A stretch of 64,000 nt of DNA. Origin: Polaribacter sp. SA4-12 (GTDB lineage: Bacteria; Bacteroidota; Bacteroidia; Flavobacteriales; Flavobacteriaceae). The notes beneath the pieces are model-generated. The model saw only the letters and a program-made list of their open reading frames with translations. It ran no database searches and was not told where the DNA came from. This document shows, piece by piece, positions 16,990-25,603 of this stretch; the first letter of the stretch is position 1; each line of letters begins with the position of its first letter. Location: contig NZ_CP019334.1 in assembly GCF_002163675.1 (NCBI RefSeq), positions 382,001-446,000 of the forward strand, in the 5' to 3' direction. The position numbers and the translations under genes are program-made.

Positions 16990-17676
16990 TTAAAATCCTC
17001 CGTAACATTTATTCCTTGGGTTATTAATATTAAAAAGTATTCCGTAGGAAATTGCATCTGTATGAAATGTATATTTCTCTTTAATATTACTATCTTTATT
17101 TTCTTCTCTTAAACTATCAGCAATGTTATATTTTACATAGGTTGAAATTCTATCAGACATTGTATATTCTACACTAATACCTTTATGAAAACGGATAAAA
17201 GTTCTATCGAAAGTATTGTCTTTATAAATGTCATTAACTACATCTTTATATTTATTTGTTCCCGTCATAAGCCAATCGTGAGAAAGGTGTGTGTGCACTA
17301 GCACTTTAAATTTAGGTTCATTAACAATCGAAAAATTAACTCCGGTTTTTATTGTTACATACGTTAAACTGTATGTTAGAGGGATACTTTCTGTACCTGA
17401 ATAAAAACCAGTATTAATTTTATAACTATTGTAACTCATTCCTATATCTCCTTTTAATCTATCATTATAAATATTAAATCGAAAACCACTTTCTAAGAAA
17501 AAATCATAAGATTTATAATAATTTAAATCCAATGTGTTTTCCCCCATATTATTAACATAATCTTTAAAATACGCACTTTCTAAACCTGTTTCAAAATAAA
17601 CTTGTTGTGCATTTACTTTAAAAATTAGAATCGTAAAAAATAATAAAAAGCTATATTTCATTTTATTTCTTAACAT
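16990..17676 (-). CDS. Putative outer-membrane beta-barrel protein (fibre-cluster gene 2)
   Basis: A 228-residue protein with signal peptide (a second ATG at 17661 gives the cleaner signal MKYSFLLFFTILIFKVNAQ). Beyond it, alternating polar/aromatic strands such as VYFETGLESAYF, DFFLESGFRFNIY, LKGDIGMSYNSYKI and YVKYNIADSL suggest an 8- to 10-stranded barrel. It lacks PorP/SprF-specific motifs that I would recognise. Its position, 5 bp after a T9SS cargo gene and 13 bp before a fibre-like gene, suggests a role as outer-membrane anchor or export partner for the cluster; this is inference. Confidence 0.72.
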   Translation of the reverse strand: MLRNKMKYSFLLFFTILIFKVNAQQVYFETGLESAYFKDYVNNMGENTLDLNYYKSYDFFLESGFRFNIYNDRLKGDIGMSYNSYKINTGFYSGTESIPLTYSLTYVTIKTGVNFSIVNEPKFKVLVHTHLSHDWLMTGTNKYKDVVNDIYKDNTFDRTFIRFHKGISVEYTMSDRISTYVKYNIADSLREENKDSNIKEKYTFHTDAISYGILFNINNPRNKCYGGF

Positions 17677-17681
17677 TCTAA

Positions 17682-18206
17682 TTACTCTACTTTTATTATT
17701 TTTTTGGTTGCTATATTTTTTCCACTCTCAATTTGTATTAAATAACTTCCCAAACTAAAATTTTTCATAGAAATTACAATTTTATCAGTAGGAGAAAACT
17801 TTTTATTAGCATATACTTTACCATTTATATCATAAATTCTAAGGTAAATCTCATCCGTAGTTTTTTTAGAAAAGTCTATTTTTATATGGTCTACAAAAGG
17901 ATTTGGAGATATTATAAAGTCTAAAGTTTCAGTAATAGAGTTCTTTTTAGAGTTATCTACTTTTAAAGAAATAGTATTCGTTAGAAAACCTTGTTGTACA
18001 GTTACTGATTTTAATTCCTTTTTACCAATTATACTAGATTGACCAACGCTTTGTTGAATGCGATATTTATTGTTATTTGTATAAACAGTAGCAGAACCAA
18101 CTGAGGTTAAGGTAGATTTTTGTACAGAATACTTTTTCACTGTTTGTTGCTGTGAGAAAGCAAAACACTGATGAAGGATTAAAAATAAAAGGATAAACTT
18201 TTTCAT
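17682..18206 (-). CDS. T9SS type A sorting domain-containing protein (fibre-cluster gene 1)
   Basis: 174 residues: signal peptide (ends FAFSQ), a short domain (about 20-90) containing VGSATVYTNNNKYRIQQSVG and KSVTVQQGFLTN, and a C-terminal T9SS type A sorting domain from about residue 100. That domain has the diagnostic IISPNPFVDHIKIDF, LRIYDINGKV and GSYLIQIESGKNIATKKIIK. The protein should be exported by Sec, carried across the outer membrane by T9SS and anchored or released. It is the first gene of the cluster and precedes the barrel gene by 5 bp. Confidence 0.85.
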   Translation of the reverse strand: MKKFILLFLILHQCFAFSQQQTVKKYSVQKSTLTSVGSATVYTNNNKYRIQQSVGQSSIIGKKELKSVTVQQGFLTNTISLKVDNSKKNSITETLDFIISPNPFVDHIKIDFSKKTTDEIYLRIYDINGKVYANKKFSPTDKIVISMKNFSLGSYLIQIESGKNIATKKIIKVE

Positions 18207-18454
18207 TTACAGGTACTATTATGTACGCCATAAATATATGTAAGCTCGTATTTGGTCTCAATAGGGGAATTGCTTAATCTCTTGTAAATTTTTATAAAAA
18301 AAGATCGTTTATAAAAAGATTTTTACACCTATAGTTTCATAATATAGCTTACTGTAGAAGAGTGTGTTAGTGTAAAAGTTGACTGCAGGTTTTATCATTC
18401 AAATATTATTCATACTTAAATTGAGCTAAAAAACGTACTGGAATAATACGTCTC
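18207..18454. other. Intergenic region upstream of the fibre cluster
   Basis: 248 bp lie between the 5' end of the fibre cluster and the 3' end of the YfcC gene, both on the minus strand, so the cluster promoter should lie here. I see no good TAnnTTTG on the minus strand. GGTAC-TATTAT-GTACGCC at 18210-18227 is a short imperfect inverted repeat that could be an operator. Nothing coding is visible. Confidence 0.35.
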
Positions 18455-19951
18455 TTATAAATAAGCAGAAATTGTTAAGAAAGTCATAGAAACTAAAGTT
18501 AAAATAATAATTAAAGGAATTATAAATTTCAACCACTTGTCATAACCAACTTTTACAATAGCAAGTGAAGCTAAAATTAATCCTGTAGGATTTATAAAAG
18601 CAAACAAACCAACTCCTAAAAGATATGCGTTTACAACATGCTCTCTTCCTAAAGAAACCGTATCTGCTAAAGGAGACATCACTGGCATTGTTAAAACGGC
18701 CATTCCTGATGAAGAAGGGATAAAAAATGACAATCCACTATACACAAACATTGTTGAATTTATAAACAAACCTTTACTCATTCCGTCTGTCAATGAACTA
18801 GAATAGTATAATAAAGTATCGCTAATTAAGCCATCTTCCATTAAAATGGTAACACCTCTTGCCAAACCAATAATAAAAGCAACACTTAATAATTCATTGG
18901 CACCTTTTATAAAAGTATTTACAAAAACAGTTTCATTTATTCTGTAGATAAAACCAATTACAACAGCACCAACAAAGAAAACTGCGGTCATTTCTAAAAA
19001 CCACCATTCTAAATTGATCACTCCATAAACCATTACAATAAAACACAGAGCAAAAATAGAAAGTACTAATTTTAGACGTAAAGTAAAGTCGATCGGTTCA
19101 GATGATTTTTGAAAAGAAAACATTTTCTCAATACTTTCTTTTTGATCAAAAATGATAGATTTTGTTGGGTCATTTTTTACTCTCTGAGCATACCTTATAA
19201 TGTATAAAATACAGATAATTAAACCAACTAAAAGCATTACAATTCTTCCTTCAATGCCAGAAGTCCAATTAATTCCTGCAGAGTTTGAAGCAATAATTGT
19301 ACTAAAAGGATTTGTAGTAGACATCATTGTACCAATAGAACTACCAATATAAATACAGGCTAAAGCAACAATAGCATCATACTTTGCAGCAATAAAAATA
19401 GGAATTAAAATAGGGTAGAAGGCAATGGTTTCTTCTGCCAATCCAAAAGTTGTTCCGCCTAAAGCGATTAATGAAGTAACAACAATAATCAGAATAAATT
19501 CTTTGCCTTTTAAAAGAACAGAAAGTCTAGAAATACCAGCTTCAAAAGCACCCGTAAAATTAACAATTGCTACAATACCACCAATAAATAGCACCAGAAT
19601 AATAATATCTGCAACGGCTATAATTCCTTTTAAAGGAGATAAAATAAATTCTTTAATTCCTTGTGGTCTGGATTCTAGTTTCTGATACGTTTCTGGAATA
19701 CTAATAGCTTTATAAATGGCACCAGAAGTAAATTTCTCTAGCGGAATTTTAATTTTTAAATCATCTAAAGTTTTTTGTGATGCTTCTAAAACAATAGCAT
19801 CATCTTTACTTGTTTTTATAAAAGAATTGTCATCCTTATTATAAGCTAAACGATCATATTGACCAGAAGGAATACACCAAGTTAAAAGCGCTACAAAAGC
19901 AGCTATTATTAACAAAATTGTTTGGGCACTAGGGAATTTTATTTTTTTCAT
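18455..19951 (-). CDS. YfcC family transporter
   Basis: A 498-residue, roughly 12-helix inner-membrane protein of the YfcC / C4-dicarboxylate anaerobic carrier-like family (PF03606). The N-terminus has FVALLTWCIPSGQYDRL, typical of YfcC proteins. GGTTFGLAEETIAFYPI and IGSSIGTMMSTTNPFSTIIA are re-entrant-loop-like motifs of the ion transporter superfamily, and FIPSSSGMAVLTMPVMSPLA is the matching second-half loop. Family members are thought to carry amino acids or dicarboxylates; the substrate cannot be predicted. It stands alone. Confidence 0.88.
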   Translation of the reverse strand: MKKIKFPSAQTILLIIAAFVALLTWCIPSGQYDRLAYNKDDNSFIKTSKDDAIVLEASQKTLDDLKIKIPLEKFTSGAIYKAISIPETYQKLESRPQGIKEFILSPLKGIIAVADIIILVLFIGGIVAIVNFTGAFEAGISRLSVLLKGKEFILIIVVTSLIALGGTTFGLAEETIAFYPILIPIFIAAKYDAIVALACIYIGSSIGTMMSTTNPFSTIIASNSAGINWTSGIEGRIVMLLVGLIICILYIIRYAQRVKNDPTKSIIFDQKESIEKMFSFQKSSEPIDFTLRLKLVLSIFALCFIVMVYGVINLEWWFLEMTAVFFVGAVVIGFIYRINETVFVNTFIKGANELLSVAFIIGLARGVTILMEDGLISDTLLYYSSSLTDGMSKGLFINSTMFVYSGLSFFIPSSSGMAVLTMPVMSPLADTVSLGREHVVNAYLLGVGLFAFINPTGLILASLAIVKVGYDKWLKFIIPLIIILTLVSMTFLTISAYL

Positions 19952-20009
19952 CTTTAGAATCTAAACGAGACTTTAAAGATACTATTTTCTTAAAATATGA
20001 GTGTTTATT

Positions 20010-20492
20010 TTATTTCTTTTCTGGAATAAATTCTAAAGCAACTCCATTAATACAATCACGTTTTCCTGTTGTGTTTTGAGGGCCATCATCAAAAGAATGC
20101 CCTAAATGACTACCACAAGTATTGCATTTTAATTCCGTTCTTTTATAACCTATTTTATAATCTACATCTAACTCCACATTTCCTTTAATTGGTCTATCAA
20201 AAGAAGGCCAACCAGAACCAGAATCGTATTTATGTTCAGATTTATAAAGAGGCGTTTTACAAGCGGCACAAACGTAGGTTCCTTTTGCTGTGTTTTTATT
20301 AAAAGAACTCGAAAAAGGGCTTTCTGTTCCTGCTTCTCTTAAAACGTTATATTGTTCTGCTGTTAATAAATTTTTCCACTCAGCATCTGTTTTTTCAATT
20401 GTATATGTTTTCTTTTCTTTGGATGCAATTTGTGCTTTGCTAGAACAGCTTATCAATATAAGAACAGTAAGTAATGAGAAGATATTTTTCAT
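20010..20492 (-). CDS. msrB: Peptide-methionine (R)-S-oxide reductase, lipoprotein form
   Basis: A 160-residue MsrB preceded by a lipoprotein signal (lipobox LILISC near residue 16), so it acts in the envelope. The enzyme reduces Met-R-sulfoxide in proteins. Visible: the two zinc CxxC pairs CVACKTPLY and CNTCGSHLGHSFDDGP, SGSGWPSFDRP, and the catalytic Cys in KRDCINGVALEF. The family length is normal once the signal is removed. It is transcribed alone and divergently from the M48 protease gene. Confidence 0.95.
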   Translation of the reverse strand: MKNIFSLLTVLILISCSSKAQIASKEKKTYTIEKTDAEWKNLLTAEQYNVLREAGTESPFSSSFNKNTAKGTYVCAACKTPLYKSEHKYDSGSGWPSFDRPIKGNVELDVDYKIGYKRTELKCNTCGSHLGHSFDDGPQNTTGKRDCINGVALEFIPEKK

Positions 20493-20677
20493 AAATTTAA
20501 AATCGTTTTTACTTTTGACGAATCTTTTATTTAAAAATTACAAAAGGGAACTTTTTTAACCCTTTTTTATGATAAAAATAGATTTTGTACTTTTAAAAAT
20601 AGTAAAATTCTTTTAATAGTGACAATTTGCATATTATTGTGTCTTATTATATAACGATCATTAAAAAACAGAAATAG

Positions 20678-21502
20678 ATGAAAAAAATAGTTGTATTAGT
20701 TTTAACAGTTTTCCTTTTTGTAGAATGTAGTACAGTACCAATTACGGGTAGAAAACGTGTTAATTTTGTAAGTGATGCGCAGGTTTTACCAGCAAGTTTT
20801 GCACAATATTCTACTTTCCTTACAGAAAATAAAGTTTCTACGAATAGAGTAATGAGCAATCAAATTAAAAGTGTTGGAAAAGATATTTCTGCAGCTGTAG
20901 ATCGTTTTATGCGTGCAAATAATATGAGTTCAGAAGCAGATTCTTATAAATGGGAATTCAATTTAATTGAGGATGAAACTGTAAATGCTTGGTGTATGCC
21001 AGGTGGAAAAGTTGTTTTCTATACAGGTATCATGCCAATTTGTGATAATGAAGATGGAGTAGCAGCAGTTATGGGACATGAAGTTGCACACGCTTTTGCT
21101 AAACACGGACAAGAAAGAATGTCTCAAGGACAAATGCAACAACTTGGTACTTTAGCAGTTGCTTTAGGAACTTCTAATAAAGACCCAGAAACTCAACAAA
21201 TGTGGAATACTGCCTTTGGTATTGGTTCTGGTTTAGGAATGTTAAAATTTAGTAGAGTTCATGAACAAGAAGCAGATAGATTAGGATTGGTTTTTATGAT
21301 AATGGCTGGTTATGATGGTAAAGAAGCTGCAGAGGTTTGGGTAAGAATGAGTAAAAATTCTGGAGGAAGTTCTCAGCCAGAAATTTTAAGTACACACCCT
21401 TCTAATGCGTCAAGAATTCAAGACTTAAGAACGTATTTGCCAATCGCTAAAAAATATGCAGCTCAATATAACACAATAGCAAACAACGAAATTAAAAAAT
21501 AG
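20678..21502 (+). CDS. M48 family metalloprotease, lipoprotein
   Basis: A 274-residue lipoprotein (lipobox FLFVEC near residue 17) with the M48B zinc-protease domain. VMGHEVAHAFAKHGQERMS holds the HExxH zinc motif near residue 134, and RVHEQEADRLGLVFM provides the third ligand Glu. AWCMPGGKVVFYTGIMP is the conserved edge-strand segment. STVPITGRKRVNFVSD is the usual N-terminal region of the LoiP/YcaL-like group, which take part in outer-membrane quality control. A strong terminator follows. Confidence 0.93.
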   Translation: MKKIVVLVLTVFLFVECSTVPITGRKRVNFVSDAQVLPASFAQYSTFLTENKVSTNRVMSNQIKSVGKDISAAVDRFMRANNMSSEADSYKWEFNLIEDETVNAWCMPGGKVVFYTGIMPICDNEDGVAAVMGHEVAHAFAKHGQERMSQGQMQQLGTLAVALGTSNKDPETQQMWNTAFGIGSGLGMLKFSRVHEQEADRLGLVFMIMAGYDGKEAAEVWVRMSKNSGGSSQPEILSTHPSNASRIQDLRTYLPIAKKYAAQYNTIANNEIKK

Positions 21503-21528
21503 TATAAAGAATAGATTTCCTATATTGT

Positions 21529-21563
21529 AACCGTTCAAAAAATTATTTTTGAACGGTTTTTTT
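21529..21563 (+). terminator. Terminator after the M48 protease gene
   Basis: AACCGTTCAAAA (21529-21540) pairs perfectly with TTTTGAACGGTT (21547-21558) and is followed by T to 21563. Only 15 bp separate it from the MFS gene start, so the downstream gene needs its own promoter or read-through. Confidence 0.9.
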
Positions 21564-21577
21564 ATAAAATAGATTCT

Positions 21578-22885
21578 ATGTTAAAAATTGGTGATAAAAA
21601 ATTAATAAACGCTTGGGCTTTTTACGATTGGGCAAACTCAGTATATTCTTTAGTAATTAGTACCGCCGTTTTTCCTATTTATTACGCCGGTTTAACATCT
21701 TCAGAAGGTTTTGCAAATGCAGAGGGTAAAATTACCTTTTTAGGAACTTTATGGACACCAACTACTTTGTATAACTATGCGTTGGCATTTTCATTTTTAG
21801 TTGTAGCATTAATATCGCCAATGTTATCTGGTATTGCAGATTACGCAGGTAATAAAAAGAAATTTTTAAAAGGCTTTTGTTTATTAGGATCTATTTCTGT
21901 AATGTGTCTCTTCTTTTTTACAGGAAAAGAAACACTTTGGGTAGGTATTCTATTTACCATTTTAGCAAGTATTGGTTTTTGGGGAAGTATTGTTTTTTAC
22001 AATGCCTATTTGCCCGAAGTTGCACATCCTGAGCAGCAAGATAATGTAAGTGCAAAAGGATTTATGTTAGGCTATTCTGGTTCTATTTTACTATTGCTTT
22101 TATGTTTGGTTTTAATTGAAACAGAAGTTTTTGGTATGTATGATAAACAATTTGGTTCTCAATTATCATTTGTTTTGGTTGGTTTGTGGTGGCTTGGTTT
22201 TGCTCAAATTACGTATGCTAAATTACCAAATGAAGAAAAAAAGGTATTGCCAAAAGACAATCATTTTATTAAAGGAATTAAAGAAATACAAAAAGTAGCA
22301 AAAGAATTATTTGCCTATAGAGAACTAAAGATATTTTTAATATCCTTCTTTTTACTGAGTATTGGTGTACAAACTATTATTTTAATGGCAGGTATATTTG
22401 GAACCGTTTTAGGTTTAGAAACTTTAAACTTAATAATGACCATATTACTCGTGCAATTTGTAGGTATTTTTGGTGCTTTTCTTTTTTCTAGACTTTCTAA
22501 TAGAATAGGAAATATAAAATCTTTAAAAATAGCAATTGCTATTTGGGGATTGGTCTGTTTTATTGGTTTTAACCTAACAAAAGAGACACCTCATATAGAA
22601 ATGTATTTTTATATTTTAGGTGCTTTAATTGGTTTAGTAATGGGTGCAATTCAATCTTTGGCAAGATCTACGTATTCTAAACTATTACCACAAACAGAAG
22701 ATCATGCTTCTTATTTTAGCTTTTTTGATGTTACAGAAAAAATTGCGTTGGTGATTGGTATGGTTACATTTGGAGTATTAAATTCTATGATATCCATACA
22801 ATCTAGTGTGTTAGCTTTAGCCGTTTTCTTTTTAGCAGCTTTTATATCTATCAGTAGAATTAAGAAAACAAAATACGTAAGATAG
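21578..22885 (+). CDS. MFS transporter, UMF1 (Atg22-like) family
   Basis: A 435-residue protein with about 12 membrane helices. The N-terminus INAWAFYDWANSVYSLVIS is the hallmark of the UMF1/Atg22-like MFS family (PF11700). SPMLSGIADYAGNKKKFLKG is the loop 2-3 motif, FYNAYLPEVAHPEQQDNVSA is family-specific, and LARSTYSKLLPQTEDHASYF lies in the C-terminal half. Bacterial members are uncharacterised; yeast Atg22 exports amino acids from the vacuole. It is the last conserved gene before the accessory island. Confidence 0.9.
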   Translation: MLKIGDKKLINAWAFYDWANSVYSLVISTAVFPIYYAGLTSSEGFANAEGKITFLGTLWTPTTLYNYALAFSFLVVALISPMLSGIADYAGNKKKFLKGFCLLGSISVMCLFFFTGKETLWVGILFTILASIGFWGSIVFYNAYLPEVAHPEQQDNVSAKGFMLGYSGSILLLLLCLVLIETEVFGMYDKQFGSQLSFVLVGLWWLGFAQITYAKLPNEEKKVLPKDNHFIKGIKEIQKVAKELFAYRELKIFLISFFLLSIGVQTIILMAGIFGTVLGLETLNLIMTILLVQFVGIFGAFLFSRLSNRIGNIKSLKIAIAIWGLVCFIGFNLTKETPHIEMYFYILGALIGLVMGAIQSLARSTYSKLLPQTEDHASYFSFFDVTEKIALVIGMVTFGVLNSMISIQSSVLALAVFFLAAFISISRIKKTKYVR

Positions 22886-22895
22886 AATTGGGTTT

Positions 22896-23015
22896 TTAAT
22901 TCTTTTTATTTAATTTTTTGATTGCTATTTCTAGGATTTGATTTTCCGATATTGGACTATTTAGATATTCAATATTTTCTTTTTCGGAATGGCAAATAGA
23001 ATATTTATAGGTCAT
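22896..23015 (-). CDS. Small hypothetical ORF (39 aa), possible gene remnant
   Basis: A short frame encodes a protein beginning MTYKYSICHSEKENIEYLN and continuing SPISENQILEIAIKKLNKKN to a TAA. The composition (paired charged residues, an amphipathic helix at the end) looks coding rather than random, and it sits immediately past the MFS gene on the opposite strand. It may be the tail of a decayed cassette gene or a real small protein. There is no family match that I can name. Confidence 0.4.
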   Translation of the reverse strand: MTYKYSICHSEKENIEYLNSPISENQILEIAIKKLNKKN

Positions 23016-23033
23016 TTATTTTTGATTTGGTTT

Positions 23034-23128
23034 AATTGAGTTTAAGCACTTAATTTAGTAAATAAAAATGAATATAAAATTTGCAAAAATTTTTATTAAG
23101 TAGGCTAGAACTAACCATTATTATGCAA
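23034..23128 (-). repeat. Cassette-associated 3' element, copy A
   Basis: This stretch shares two blocks with copy B at 51141-51220: TTTAAGCACTTAATTTAGTA (23041-23060) with AAATAA following, and TAAGTAGGCTAGAAC (23098-23112). In both copies it lies just past the 3' end of a minus-strand orphan gene. Between the blocks, copy A has a decayed version of the hairpin present in copy B. Confidence 0.65.
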
Positions 23129-23142
23129 GGTGTTGTTCTTCG

Positions 23143-24474
23143 TTATTTCATTACGCTTATTTCCTCTTTATCTCGAATTTGTTTGTTAGATAATTCTTTT
23201 TTTACAGTCTTATTTTTTAATTCAGGATTTTTAGCAGTTAAGTCATCAATTAATTCTTGAACTGGTCTTTTGGGTATTTCTAATACGGTATATTCTTCTT
23301 CGAAAATTGATTTGTAAGTTTCCTTAAATTTATTTTCTTTTCGTAATTCAGAGAATAATGGCCAAGTTTTATAGTTTTCCTTGTCAACTTCTCCGTTATT
23401 ACCAATTTTAGCCATTAATTTATAGCAATTTTCAAAATCTTCAGTAAGTACTAAATGTGCTAATTTAAAATCATCACTACTTGCGCTCCAATCTTTTGAA
23501 TCAATAATTAATTTTGCTTTGGCTTTATCTTTTTGTAGATATTTTGAAAGAGATTGATTAATAACAAAAACATTTTTAAAAGAATCATTAAAATGATTTT
23601 TTTGATTGCAACCAAACTCTAATAAAATATCTGCTAATTTAAAATGTTCTGCACTTAATAGATCAAAACAAATGTCATTTAGACTTCTATCTGCATTTTT
23701 AATATCATCTGGTAATAATTTCCTCCAGATAGTATGCGTTAACTTTGTAGTCAATTCATATAGACATTTATAAGCAGAAATGAAATATGGTAATTTTGTG
23801 CTTAACCTTTCGTTTAATTTTGTTTCTCCAATTTCACAATTATTTTCGTTACAAACTTTTAAATATTGACTTGATACTATTCCATAACAATGAACAAACA
23901 AATTTCTTCTTTGAGTGATTTCTATAAATGTTGTCCAAATTGGAAGATTTTTTCTTAAAGGGATTTTTATTTTTTTTTCAAGATAATCAAATTGTTCAAT
24001 ATGATTTTTCCTTAAAATACTTTCGATTTCTTTTTCAATAATATATTCTTTAGCATCTTCAATAGACTCAAATTTAACTAATTCAGAAAATGTTAGTTCT
24101 CTTTCTGATTGATTTATATATTCTGGCCTAATTTTAAATAATTCTCTCAGTAGTTTATTTAAGAATGCATCGTATTGAGATATTAGGGAAACAAATAAAC
24201 TTTCAGGTATTATTTTAGAAGCCAAGTCTGAAATCTCAAAATTCTTTGATAAAGTTTCAAATATTTTGGAATCTTCATATTTTATAGATATTGATTTCTT
24301 ACCTTCTTCATCTTCAATCTCATCTATGTTATTTTTTAAAAAATCTTGAAACTTTTCCGTTGCTTTTTTTTGATATGGCTTAAGTAAAAGCATAGTCATA
24401 GGTAAAGTATCTTTAATTGAATCTAAGTGTCTTAAAAATCTATGTAGGTTTTCATTTAATCCTTCTCCATTCAT
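23143..24474 (-). CDS. HEPN-domain protein, candidate RNase of an accessory island
   Basis: This 443-residue protein is not similar to any housekeeping gene that I know. The central all-helical region (about residues 85-270) contains EITQRRNLFVHCYGIVSSQY, in which R190-N-x3-H195 is the R-x4-6-H catalytic motif of HEPN ribonucleases; ESLFVSLISQYDAFLNKLLR is the expected first helix of the RiboL-PSP-HEPN type. The C-terminal half (about 275-400) looks like helical repeats. HEPN proteins are frequent in toxin and anti-phage systems, but here no antitoxin is obvious beside it. Its codon use looks similar to the genome, with a slightly higher Lys/Glu/Asn load. Confidence 0.7.
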   Translation of the reverse strand: MNGEGLNENLHRFLRHLDSIKDTLPMTMLLLKPYQKKATEKFQDFLKNNIDEIEDEEGKKSISIKYEDSKIFETLSKNFEISDLASKIIPESLFVSLISQYDAFLNKLLRELFKIRPEYINQSERELTFSELVKFESIEDAKEYIIEKEIESILRKNHIEQFDYLEKKIKIPLRKNLPIWTTFIEITQRRNLFVHCYGIVSSQYLKVCNENNCEIGETKLNERLSTKLPYFISAYKCLYELTTKLTHTIWRKLLPDDIKNADRSLNDICFDLLSAEHFKLADILLEFGCNQKNHFNDSFKNVFVINQSLSKYLQKDKAKAKLIIDSKDWSASSDDFKLAHLVLTEDFENCYKLMAKIGNNGEVDKENYKTWPLFSELRKENKFKETYKSIFEEEYTVLEIPKRPVQELIDDLTAKNPELKNKTVKKELSNKQIRDKEEISVMK

Positions 24475-24579
24475 ATTTATCGTTTCTGTTTAATTATGTA
24501 TTGAAAGTTACTTTTAATAGTGTAATAATTTAGCAATTTTTACTATACGGTGTTGGCAACAGTTTTTTATTCTTTTTTC

Positions 24580-25011
24580 CTATGTAATAATGTCTTTTAA
24601 AGAAATTAGAACCATTGCTATAAGAAGTGAAAATGAAACAATGAATGTAACAATTTGCCAAATAAATCCATTCCAAGTTATTTTTCCAAGTTTTTTTGAT
24701 TTTATTCTGTCACTTTCAATTTCGTTTAGTTCTTCTGTCTCTCTTTTTCTTGCGATTCTAGCAGTTAATTTAAAATCCTCGAGTCTATTTAAAACTACAA
24801 AAATTCCTAAACCGATAGATATTATAATTAGACTGCAACCTATCCAAAATAAAAATTTCTGTACAGAAGTTAAAGTTAAATTATCTGTTTGAATAAAGTC
24901 AATTATATAGCCTAACAATCCTATGGCTAATGCAATGATTAAATTATTTGCAAATCCTAATTGTGAAATTCGAATATTTTGCCATTTTAAAAAGCTTTTG
25001 TTTTCTTCCAT
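24580..25011 (-). CDS. Small membrane protein of unknown function (accessory island)
   Basis: 143 residues with about four membrane segments: two near residues 24-42 and 51-76, then a charged cytoplasmic stretch (FKLTARIARKRETEELNEIE), then two merged segments at about 113-138. The N-terminus FLKWQNIRISQLGFANNLI precedes the first helix. I cannot assign a family. It follows the 25030 gene by 18 bp and probably forms a pair with it. Confidence 0.6.
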   Translation of the reverse strand: MEENKSFLKWQNIRISQLGFANNLIIALAIGLLGYIIDFIQTDNLTLTSVQKFLFWIGCSLIIISIGLGIFVVLNRLEDFKLTARIARKRETEELNEIESDRIKSKKLGKITWNGFIWQIVTFIVSFSLLIAMVLISLKDIIT

Positions 25012-25029
25012 TAATTTTTGATTGTATTT

Positions 25030-25539
25030 CTATGCATTCAGATTTTCCCAATTATTAATAAGTATAGATTCTATGTTATTTTTAATTCTAGATTCACTGA
25101 TTCTAATTCTTGAATTCTCACAACTTTTAACAGGGCATCTGTTAGTTATAAATCGAAGTGGAACATCATTGTGTTTATTACAAAACATTTCCAAATCAGT
25201 GATAGAAGGATTTCCATTCGTTTTGAAGTAAACATTCCATTTGTATGAAATTTCAGTTTCTTCGTCTAGTTTTTTATTAAATTTCATTATTTTTTTTTGA
25301 GTTTTTGAATAATAACTCTTTTTTCTTTTGATAACACGAATGAATATGAAGATTAAGAAAAGTACTATTAAAACATAAATAATTCTTACTTTAAAGTCAT
25401 AAATAATTTTTAATACTTCATTGAAAGTAATTCCTTTAACAAAACTTGTTATTTTAATAGAAGTAAGTCCTATCAAACCAATAATTGACCAAGCAATTAT
25501 TTTACTACCAACAGGGTCTTTCCATATTTTTTTAAACAT
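25030..25539 (-). CDS. Two-helix membrane protein with Cys-containing soluble tail (accessory island)
   Basis: 169 residues. The N-terminus MFKKIWKDPVGSKIIAWSI resembles an opening often seen in Bacteroidota membrane-anchored accessory proteins, followed by two membrane segments (about 14-32 and 52-69). The soluble tail holds a possible zinc-binding set: CNKH near residue 121 and CPVKSC near 136-141. It ends in basic helices. No enzymatic motif is evident. Its adjacency to the 24580 membrane protein suggests a two-component membrane unit; this is inference. Confidence 0.6.
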   Translation of the reverse strand: MFKKIWKDPVGSKIIAWSIIGLIGLTSIKITSFVKGITFNEVLKIIYDFKVRIIYVLIVLFLIFIFIRVIKRKKSYYSKTQKKIMKFNKKLDEETEISYKWNVYFKTNGNPSITDLEMFCNKHNDVPLRFITNRCPVKSCENSRIRISESRIKNNIESILINNWENLNA

Positions 25540-25603
25540 ATTATCTCTTGTAATTTTTCGTTTTAATAATTGTTGCTAACGTGTTTGTACAATGTTTTAA
25601 TTA

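Noticed and set aside
12109..18206. A prophage remnant, because several proteins resemble tail fibres
   Set aside because: All have Sec signal peptides, one carries a T9SS sorting domain and one is a beta-barrel. No terminase, capsid, portal, lysis or integrase gene is present.
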